A stretch of 34,295 nt of DNA, from contig JAHFNJ010000011.1 in NCBI GenBank assembly GCA_023267375.1, positions 1 to 34,295 of the forward strand, read 5' to 3'. Made by a program: the position numbers and the translations under genes. This document shows, in pieces, positions 24,017 through 31,635 of this stretch. The stretch's first letter is position 1, and each line of letters begins with the position of its first letter. The notes under the pieces were generated by a model. That model was not told where the DNA came from and did not search any database. It was given only the letters and a program-made list of their open reading frames with translations. The stretch is from Candidatus Nomurabacteria bacterium (GTDB lineage: Bacteria > Patescibacteriota > Minisyncoccia > Phycocordibacterales > UBA9973).

Positions 24017-24595
24017 ATGAAAACACTTTCCGAATTTTACAAATTTTGTCTTACCGCCTATGGCATTCTGGTTGCGGTTGTTGCCTTGTATTGGTTTATT
24101 GTGTATCAAAAGACTGGAGAAATTCCTTCTGGTGGTTTCACAAAGAATGTTATCCCTATTTCTCGATGGTTCGACTACCTATTCCTCCTGTTACTCGTCC
24201 CTTTTGGTGCCTCTTTTTATTGGAGTGACTATACGAAACTTCGCATTCCGGCAGGAAGCGAAGATGCCAAAGAGCTTGATGATTACGATCATTCTACTTT
24301 TGGCTTAGTTGCCGCGATCGTTATGGCCTGCATCATTATTGCATGGACCATTAAGCCAATACTCCCGCAGTATCACATCATGAGTTTCTTTATTCTCAGT
24401 GCAGTTATAACTTTCTTTGCATTCACGAGGATAGGATATTATGTGTACCTCATGTGGTTGAGTTTCTTGCTCCTTCTTGTTTTTGGTGGGGTATTTAGCC
24501 TATGCTTGTTCGTTCCTTCATTTTTTCTCTTAAAAAGAAGAGTAAAAAGGCACCTTAGATACCTCGCCGAACCTAATGTTGCACAGCTTATTTAA
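24017..24595 (+). CDS. Multi-pass membrane protein, unknown
   Basis: 192 aa with several TM segments, terminator downstream. Confidence 0.7.
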   Translation: MKTLSEFYKFCLTAYGILVAVVALYWFIVYQKTGEIPSGGFTKNVIPISRWFDYLFLLLLVPFGASFYWSDYTKLRIPAGSEDAKELDDYDHSTFGLVAAIVMACIIIAWTIKPILPQYHIMSFFILSAVITFFAFTRIGYYVYLMWLSFLLLLVFGGVFSLCLFVPSFFLLKRRVKRHLRYLAEPNVAQLI

Positions 24596-24611
24596 TTCTT
24601 GTTTGAACAAA

Positions 24612-24646
24612 ATAAAAAAGTCCCGCAGTAATGCGGGACTTTTTTC
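24612..24646. terminator. Terminator
   Basis: AAAAAAGTCCCGCAGTAATGCGGGACTTTTTTC. Confidence 0.85.
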
Positions 24647-24651
24647 TTGAT

Positions 24652-25701
24652 CTATTTTGCTTCTTCCAGTAACTTGAAGACCTCTTCATTACGAAGAATA
24701 CTATTGACGTATGCGCGTGCGCGATCGGGATCAACATTTTTGTATTGCGCGAGAAGGTTTGCAACTTCAAGCTCTACTTTTTCTTTTGATGCCTCAATCT
24801 TTTCTTTCTGGGCGATCGCATCGACGATGAGTTCCCAGACTGCACGCTTGGTCGCATCCGGCATCCATTCCTTACGGATATCATCTTCTGTCTTGTTGAT
24901 CTGCTTTAAATAATCTTCGAATTTGAATCCCATGCGGGTGATGTCGTCTTCAAAGCGAGCGAAGAGTTTCTGTAGTTCACTCTCGATGAGAATTTCTGGA
25001 ACTTCAACGGTTGTGCTTTTGACGATTTCTTCAATGATGGCAATGCGGTTCTTATCCTTTGCTTCACGTTCTTTTTCGAGCGCAATATTTTCTTTCAATT
25101 TTGCGCGGAAGGCTTCAACATCTTTGAAATCACCGAGTGTCTTTACGAATTCGTCGTTGAGTTCTGGTAAGTCCTCATCTTTCGGCGCTACATTTTCTTC
25201 GTGAGGGATATTGTCTTCATGCATTTTCTGGTGTGCGCGCATACGGCGAATATCCAAGATTGCCTGTTCAATATCTTCGTCAGACACATCAGCAACTTTC
25301 ATTTCAGCATTCTTTGCTTTGGCAAGTGCTTTGTAGTCAGGGAGTTCAAATTCTGGCACGACTGCGGTGGTTATCTTGAATCCAAGCGGATTGTTTGCGG
25401 CAATTTTAGTAATGCCAATCTCTGGTCTGCCAATAGCATCGATTTTTTCAAGTTCCAAAATCTTCGGATAGTGTTCAGCGAGTGCGTGTTCAGCCATCTC
25501 TTCAAGAATACTGATCTCTGGCACATTTTTTACAATCACGTGCTCAGGGACATGGCCTTTACGAAAACCAGGCATTTCAAATTGTGCCGCAATCTTTTTG
25601 AGTGCGTTTGCGCGGAACGCTTCAAACACCTCAGCATCGATTTCGCCTTCAATTTCAACGATACTTTTTGGTAATTTTTTTACGGTGTGTTTTTTTGACA
25701 T
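24652..25701 (-). CDS. tig: Trigger factor (peptidyl-prolyl isomerase chaperone)
   Basis: FEMPGFRKGHVPEHVIVK and C-terminal SurA-like helical region; ATG at 25701 preferred. Confidence 0.87.
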   Translation of the reverse strand: MSKKHTVKKLPKSIVEIEGEIDAEVFEAFRANALKKIAAQFEMPGFRKGHVPEHVIVKNVPEISILEEMAEHALAEHYPKILELEKIDAIGRPEIGITKIAANNPLGFKITTAVVPEFELPDYKALAKAKNAEMKVADVSDEDIEQAILDIRRMRAHQKMHEDNIPHEENVAPKDEDLPELNDEFVKTLGDFKDVEAFRAKLKENIALEKEREAKDKNRIAIIEEIVKSTTVEVPEILIESELQKLFARFEDDITRMGFKFEDYLKQINKTEDDIRKEWMPDATKRAVWELIVDAIAQKEKIEASKEKVELEVANLLAQYKNVDPDRARAYVNSILRNEEVFKLLEEAK

Positions 25702-25734
25702 GGGCCTTATACTAGCGATTTTTTTACAAAATGT

Positions 25735-25770
25735 CAAAAATCCCCTCAGATTGCTCTGAGGGGATTTTTT
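25735..25770. terminator. Terminator
   Basis: AAAAATCCCCTCAGATTGCTCTGAGGGGATTTTTT. Confidence 0.8.
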
Positions 25771-25802
25771 AGACATTGGATATTAGGATTTAGTCGTTTC
25801 TC

Positions 25803-26057
25803 CTAGAGTCCTTGGTCAATAGTATCGAAATCTGTTGCGTTAAGGTCTGCCCCAACATTATTAACATCTGCGTTCAGGTCAGCCTGAGCCGGAGTTTCAT
25901 TTGATTGTCCACTATACGGAGCTGGAGCTGTCTTTTTCTGAACATTCATTTTCCAGAAATAGATACCTCCGATAATAAGGATAACAACGACAATGAGGAT
26001 TCCAATGAATGGTCCTGATCCTTGTTTTTGTGGTTGAGATACAACTTGTTCGTCCAT
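25803..26057 (-). CDS. Small membrane-anchored protein
   Basis: 84 aa with one TM helix and acidic tail. Confidence 0.55.
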   Translation of the reverse strand: MDEQVVSQPQKQGSGPFIGILIVVVILIIGGIYFWKMNVQKKTAPAPYSGQSNETPAQADLNADVNNVGADLNATDFDTIDQGL

Positions 26058-26108
26058 TTTATTTTTTTGATCGTCAGCGTAGCCAACAATCTTAGTTAAC
26101 TAATAATT

Positions 26109-27218
26109 TTAATTACCATCTTCAGTCTCTCCCCCTACTTGCACTGTTGCTTTTATAGAAAGAAATACATCCTTAAGCGCATCTCGAGCAGCCAGTAGTG
26201 CTGTTTTTGTTTTGAGTACAGCTTCTTGTATTTTTGTTTTGTCAGCATCTGATAGAGCAGATTTAATTGATGCATTACCTGGCACTACTGTTGCTTCTTT
26301 GATTGAAGCAATAAGTCCTGTCATATCATCAATTGCTATTTTTGCATCAGTGATTTTAGTCTTGGCAATTACCAGTTTTGCCTGCGCGTCAGTCACATCA
26401 CTGCCATTATCATCTAGTCGAGTAATAATATTCGAAAGTCGATCATAGAGACTATCGAGCGCGCTTTGCGCAAAACCGAAGCGGCGGTCAATAACCTGCT
26501 TTTTTGAGAGACCCTGCTCCTCTTTTTGGTCATTCCATTTCATAGGAAGAAGGCGTGGTTGTTGTCCCATATGCAAGCCAACTCCTCCTTTCAAAAATCC
26601 ACCAATACCACGACCCCCTCCCTGTTCATCGCCGCCGCTTTGGTCATTGTCATCTCCCTCGTCATCATCGCCTCCTTTATTTGAGACGGTACCACTTATG
26701 GTAACTGTGTTTCCTGAAATAGCAGTAACTGTACCGCGAATTGGTCCGCGACCATTCATCATTCCAGCATTTGCGTTTACCCCAAGATTAAGAATTGAAG
26801 TTGCGGTAATGTTTGTACCGCTCACTGTTCCTATAATGATGAGTTTATCACCTACCTTTATATCTGCGACAGTTGCTGTTGTTGCACCAGCTCCTGACTG
26901 CTTCATGATTGTCGCGTCCTTTGCAGCAACACTATAGGTTGCTACTACCTGCTCCCTATTGCCTTTATTTGTTCCCAAATTCCAACCCTTCATTCCTTCT
27001 TGTTCTTTCTGACTATCATCACCTTGATCTTCATCCTGATCATCAAGTGAACTATCCTCGTCATTTCCCTTATCATCTAGTTCTGAAGATTTGTCTTCCT
27101 GTTCTTGTTTACTGTCATCTCCCCACGAAAACAAACCATCTTTTGCGTATGAGACTTTTGCAAGTCCAACGACTGCCAAAAGGGCAATCATTACAATTCC
27201 TATATATTTTTTACTCAT
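26109..27218 (-). CDS. Secreted acidic protein with a small beta-rich domain (DUF5666-like appearance)
   Basis: Signal peptide MSKKYIGIVMIALLAVVGLAKVSYA; Asp/Glu-rich tract; IRGTVTAISGNTVTISGTVS. Confidence 0.65.
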   Translation of the reverse strand: MSKKYIGIVMIALLAVVGLAKVSYAKDGLFSWGDDSKQEQEDKSSELDDKGNDEDSSLDDQDEDQGDDSQKEQEGMKGWNLGTNKGNREQVVATYSVAAKDATIMKQSGAGATTATVADIKVGDKLIIIGTVSGTNITATSILNLGVNANAGMMNGRGPIRGTVTAISGNTVTISGTVSNKGGDDDEGDDNDQSGGDEQGGGRGIGGFLKGGVGLHMGQQPRLLPMKWNDQKEEQGLSKKQVIDRRFGFAQSALDSLYDRLSNIITRLDDNGSDVTDAQAKLVIAKTKITDAKIAIDDMTGLIASIKEATVVPGNASIKSALSDADKTKIQEAVLKTKTALLAARDALKDVFLSIKATVQVGGETEDGN

Positions 27219-27319
27219 TTTTTTAATTATTCTATTCACTAATAAATTCGACAATACGTAACCTATGACGCACCTACAAAAAACTACTTACATTTTAGCA
27301 CAGGTACTTTCATATACGT

Positions 27320-27346
27320 CAAAACGCACCCGTAGGGTGCGTTTTG
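27320..27346. terminator. Terminator
   Basis: CAAAACGCACCC GTA GGGTGCGTTTTG. Confidence 0.75.
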
Positions 27347-27373
27347 GTTGCTTTTCTCTATTTTGTGCAAAGC

Positions 27374-27961
27374 TTACTGTTCAAGTTTCGGTGCATACTC
27401 TGTTTGGTATTTTAGAGCGCATTCGTTGATGATTTTGATTGCTTCTTCAGGGCCGTGGAACGTTTCAACAACGCCGGTACCTGGTTTCTTAAGTGCTTTC
27501 AAGTTTTCCCAGAAGTACTTTGTTTGTGTTTTGAAGTAATCACCTAAATCATCAACTGTCTTGATATGGTCGGAACGCTTGTCGCTTGCAAGAACTGCAA
27601 TTATTTTGTCATCAACTTCGCCACCATCAATGAATTTCATGACGCCGATGACGCGTGCTTCAACAACGGATCCAGGAACAAGTGGTTCAGTAATGTTTAC
27701 GATTTCAATATCGAGTGGATCATTGTCGTGATCCCACGTCATTGGGATTGCGCCGTAAGTAAATGGGTATGAGAGTGTTGAGTAGCCGACGCGATCGAGC
27801 TTCAGCTGCCCACTTTCGGTGATGAGTTCATACTTATTAATTGATCCTGCTGAAACCTCGACGATTGTATTAACAATCCCGTCCGCTTCATTTTCGAATG
27901 GAGGGAGCACATGGAGGAGATTCAACATGTACTTTGATGGTTTGTGATTTATGTTTGCCAT
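27374..27961 (-). CDS. ppa: Inorganic pyrophosphatase
   Basis: ELITESGQLKLDRVGYSTLSYPFTYGAIPMTWDHDNDPLDIEI; ATG at 27961 preferred. Confidence 0.94.
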   Translation of the reverse strand: MANINHKPSKYMLNLLHVLPPFENEADGIVNTIVEVSAGSINKYELITESGQLKLDRVGYSTLSYPFTYGAIPMTWDHDNDPLDIEIVNITEPLVPGSVVEARVIGVMKFIDGGEVDDKIIAVLASDKRSDHIKTVDDLGDYFKTQTKYFWENLKALKKPGTGVVETFHGPEEAIKIINECALKYQTEYAPKLEQ

Positions 27962-28004
27962 ATTTTTAGTAGATAGAAAATAGTTAGTAGTAAATAGAGA
28001 ACAT

Positions 28005-29228
28005 TTACTCAGATTTTTCTTCAGTTGGTGCAGTTGCTTCAGCATCTGCTTCTTCACTTTCTTCTTTGGTTTCAATTTCTGCGTCATCACCAAATGTATC
28101 GTCATCGGAAGAAATTATTTCTGTTGCGCCAACACCTTTGATATCGATTCTCCAACCAGTGAGCTTTGCAGCGAGACGAACGTTTTGTCCGCCTTTACCG
28201 ATAGCGAGTGAGAGTTGATCGTCGGCAACTTCGATAAACGCTTTGTGCTCTGCTTCATCGATATTGATGTCGAGCACGCGCGCAGGAGAAATCGAATTTG
28301 AAATAAAGGTTGCGATGTCTGCTGACCATGGAATGATATCGATTTTTTCGCCAGAGAGTTCACTCATGACTGTAGTGACACGAATTCCTTTTTGGCCAAC
28401 ACATGAACCAACTGGATCAACGTGTTCATCGTTTGAGTGCACGGCAACTTTTGAACGGCTGCCTGCTTCGCGGGCGATCGCTTTGATTTCAACAACACCA
28501 CCAGCAACTTCAGGAGCTTCTTGTGCAAAGAGCGCTTCCAAGAATTTTGGATGAGTGCGAGAAAGGCGGAGATTTACGCCACGAGGAGATTCTTCAACGG
28601 CATAGAGATACGCACGAATGCGTTCGCCGCGACGGAAATGCTCTGAAGGAATTTGTTCTTCAAATGGCAGTACGCCAACAGCACGATTGAAATCAACGTA
28701 GATATTTCCACGTTCAATTTTTTGTACGACACCGTTTACGATTTCACCTTCTTTGGTGCCGTATTCATCGAGAATAGAAGTACGTTCAGCTTCGCGGATA
28801 CGCTGGATGATCACTTGCTTCGCTGTTTGTGCAGCAATGCGACCGTAATCTTCTTTTGCTTCGAGGGGGAACGTCATTTCATCATTCAACTCTGCACCTT
28901 TTTTCATTTTACGTGCATCTTCGAGCATGATGTGGTGTTCAGGATTGAAACGAACACGTTCATCGTCTTCAGCGATTTCACCCTCTTCTTCACCTTCAGG
29001 CACGATGCGTACAAGTGAATCATCAACCACAATCTTTACTTGCAGAAAGTGTGTGTCGCCCGTTTCCAAATCAAACTTTGCACGGATGATTTGTCCGCGC
29101 TTGCCGTAATCTTTTTTGTACGCAGCAGCAAGAGCTTGTTCAATGGCTTCAATTATTTTTTCTTTTGGTATCCGGCGCTCTTCTTCAAGCTGTTCGAGAG
29201 CGGAGCGGAGTGTTTTAAGGTCTAACAT
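28005..29228 (-). CDS. nusA: Transcription termination/antitermination protein NusA
   Basis: N-terminal NusA domain, S1 (KEGEIVNGVVQKIERGNIYVDFNRAVGVLP), KH (DPVGSCVGQKGIRVTTVMSEL, LAIGKGGQNVRLAAKLTGWRI). Confidence 0.97.
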   Translation of the reverse strand: MLDLKTLRSALEQLEEERRIPKEKIIEAIEQALAAAYKKDYGKRGQIIRAKFDLETGDTHFLQVKIVVDDSLVRIVPEGEEEGEIAEDDERVRFNPEHHIMLEDARKMKKGAELNDEMTFPLEAKEDYGRIAAQTAKQVIIQRIREAERTSILDEYGTKEGEIVNGVVQKIERGNIYVDFNRAVGVLPFEEQIPSEHFRRGERIRAYLYAVEESPRGVNLRLSRTHPKFLEALFAQEAPEVAGGVVEIKAIAREAGSRSKVAVHSNDEHVDPVGSCVGQKGIRVTTVMSELSGEKIDIIPWSADIATFISNSISPARVLDINIDEAEHKAFIEVADDQLSLAIGKGGQNVRLAAKLTGWRIDIKGVGATEIISSDDDTFGDDAEIETKEESEEADAEATAPTEEKSE

Positions 29229-29285
29229 ATTTAATTGTTATTAAATTTTTATAATTGTATTAAACAGAGCGGAGCCCTATTTAAT

Positions 29286-29351
29286 AAAAAAAGTCCGGTT
29301 CGAGACGGACGTTAATATGAATACTATATATGAGCAATCCATAGAAGTCAA
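29286..29351 (-). promoter_or_regulatory. Candidate nusA promoter followed directly by a terminator-like hairpin
   Basis: Minus strand TTGACT-17 nt-TATAGT (29351-29323), then GTCCG TCTCGAAC CGGAC TTTTTTT (29310-29286). Confidence 0.5.
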
Positions 29352-29386
29352 ATACTCGTTGTAGCAAGCCCTGCTTCTTGGAGTGA

Positions 29387-29480
29387 GCTCTTTTCTTTTC
29401 AAAAACCTGGGGAGTGGCGGCGCTAACAGGAAGAAAAAATTTCTACCAAGAAATTTTTACGGTTTTGAAAAGAAAAGGGC
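29387..29480. repeat. Long inverted repeat (18-nt arms) with inner hairpins
   Basis: GCTCTTTTCTTTTCAAAA (29387-29404)/TTTTGAAAAGAAAAGGGC (29463-29480), inner AAAAATTTCT/AGAAATTTTT. Confidence 0.9.
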
Positions 29481-29583
29481 GAACGGACTTTATCCACAGC
29501 AATCGTGGTTTTGCCATGCGCATATATATTGTGTCGTAGTATAATAAAAACGTAATTTACAACTTAATTTAAAAATAAAATCA

Positions 29584-29913
29584 ATGCCTCCATCTTCTTC
29601 TAAAAAATTTATAGGGATCCTTGCGATTAGTGTGATTGTTCTTGCTGCTGTTTTTATTTATTTTTCAAAAAATAAAACAGGGCTTATTCCAGGGAATAAC
29701 ACAACCCCATCATCTTCTGGTGAATTAAGTGCAAGTGAGAGAGAGGCTGTTGTGAAGCAATTTTCAGAGAATCCTTCTCCAGAAGTAGCGCCTCTTACAG
29801 AGACCGAGCGCAAGCAAGTAGTAAACAATATCTCTGCAAGTCAATCTACGAATTCAGAACAGCAACTTACTGCAGAAGAGCGAGCGCAGGTACTAAAATT
29901 GCTTGGCAACTAA
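29584..29913 (+). CDS. Membrane-anchored small protein
   Basis: 109 aa, N-terminal TM, two or three related L(S/T)xxER..V segments. Confidence 0.65.
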   Translation: MPPSSSKKFIGILAISVIVLAAVFIYFSKNKTGLIPGNNTTPSSSGELSASEREAVVKQFSENPSPEVAPLTETERKQVVNNISASQSTNSEQQLTAEERAQVLKLLGN

Positions 29914-29943
29914 CGTGTTCTCTTGGACTAGCATCACATATAA

Positions 29944-31551
29944 ATGAGAAAGAAGAAAATTATAGCCAAAATACCCCATATTTTCATTTTTAGCCTTATT
30001 TTAATTGGGCTTTTTACTGTTTCGGAAATGGTCAATCGGGTGTATGCCGATGACCCTCAACCAGACAGTATTACGGCAAATGTTCATGGCTATGCCTGGA
30101 ATGGTATTCGCGATGATGCAACAGGCACCGTTGGAGGTCTTGGCTGGATCAGCATGAACTGTAAGGAGGGGGGTACGAATATGACTGATATATGCGCTAA
30201 CAGTCTTTATGGAGTAAGTATGGCTTCAAGTGGTGATTTGGCTGGACATGCTTGGGCTTCCACTGTTGGTTGGATTAGTTTCGATTCAGCTGATGTGGTA
30301 GATTGCCCTATTAAAGATTCAGCAGCTCTGGATAAGTGCACGGGACATATTGATACAACAACAGGGGCTGTGACTGGCTGGGCACGGATTATTTCCCCTC
30401 CAGCAGGCGGTAATGATGGCAAAAACGGAAACTGGAATGGCTGGATCCGTTTCTCAAGTGGCAACAATACCTATCCTTCTCCTAAAACAGACGGTTCTGG
30501 TGGGGTTACCTATATGACAACAGACCCCCAAGATCACCATAGACTTATGGGTTATGCGTATGCGGGTACTATATATGATACTTCTCCCGAAGGAACGGAT
30601 GAATTTGGTTGGGTGAGTTTCAACTCAGACAGCGCGGGGTCTTCTGGCGGAGGCAAATTTGAGGTTTGGGTAGATGCTGGTCCAGCACAATTCTTGAACC
30701 TTGAAGCAAGCACTGGAGGTGGAGCGCCTGGTACCTCTATTAGTGTTCTCGAGGGTGACAACATCACGCTTGATTGGTTTACCAATCCAAAGGGGTACAC
30801 TGGATTTACTGCTTGTGAGGGTATTTCAAGTCTTACTACGAACTGGGCTCCTGCTAACCCAACTGCTTGGGGTGGAGCACTCCCATGGGTAGGTGGAGCT
30901 ACGAGCTTTGCCTTCAGTCCGCAAAATACAACACCTCTTGATAGTATTACTGTCACCGCAACTGCCGGAACTTCGCAAACCTACTCAATTCGATGCCGAG
31001 ATAATAGTTCTGTTTCTAATATTGCAACCGCTACCGTCAAAGTACTTCCAGCAGATTGGTGTGATACACATCCAAATGATCCGGTATGCACCAACATACT
31101 TACTCCTTCAGTAGATGTTTCTGTTACAGGCGAGTGTACTGATAGTACACAAACAGCAAATGGTGATGCGCATATCACCTGGAGTGTTGATGATGTAAAT
31201 TATTCACAGTGTAAGAGCGGAACATGGAATGGATCATCATTTACTGAGACTAATTGGGCTGGGACAATCTCATCCTCGAAAAAGTCAGGTGCCGTGAGTG
31301 TAAGCATGGATGCCGCTCCTTCTTCAGAGACATACATGATTCGTTGTGGTGCTGATTTCGATTCTGCAACTATTAGCCACGTAACACAATGTACTACAAG
31401 CAACACCTGTAACGACCCAATTGCAATTAACTACACTTTACCGAAACCATGTGAGTATGGTGATGGTATTTGTCACGATCCTGAAGCACGAAACCAAGGC
31501 GATCCGATGCCGTGTAAGTACACGCGTCAGTTCTTGTGGTTTGAGTACTAG
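29944..31551 (+). CDS. Secreted surface protein with GWISFN-like repeats
   Basis: Signal peptide; GYAWNG..LGWISMN, GHAWASTVGWISFDS, NWNGWIRFSSG, GYAYAG..FGWVSFNSD. Confidence 0.85.
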   Translation: MRKKKIIAKIPHIFIFSLILIGLFTVSEMVNRVYADDPQPDSITANVHGYAWNGIRDDATGTVGGLGWISMNCKEGGTNMTDICANSLYGVSMASSGDLAGHAWASTVGWISFDSADVVDCPIKDSAALDKCTGHIDTTTGAVTGWARIISPPAGGNDGKNGNWNGWIRFSSGNNTYPSPKTDGSGGVTYMTTDPQDHHRLMGYAYAGTIYDTSPEGTDEFGWVSFNSDSAGSSGGGKFEVWVDAGPAQFLNLEASTGGGAPGTSISVLEGDNITLDWFTNPKGYTGFTACEGISSLTTNWAPANPTAWGGALPWVGGATSFAFSPQNTTPLDSITVTATAGTSQTYSIRCRDNSSVSNIATATVKVLPADWCDTHPNDPVCTNILTPSVDVSVTGECTDSTQTANGDAHITWSVDDVNYSQCKSGTWNGSSFTETNWAGTISSSKKSGAVSVSMDAAPSSETYMIRCGADFDSATISHVTQCTTSNTCNDPIAINYTLPKPCEYGDGICHDPEARNQGDPMPCKYTRQFLWFEY

Positions 31552-31635
31552 GAATAGAAAATATATGAAGTATAATTAAGTAAGCATTAAAAATTAGTAA
31601 CAATATTATTAACTAAATTTATTAGAAAGAAAGTT

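Noticed and set aside
29490-29498. DnaA box TTATCCACA upstream of the gene at 29584
   Set aside because: Single isolated 9-mer; insufficient for an origin claim.
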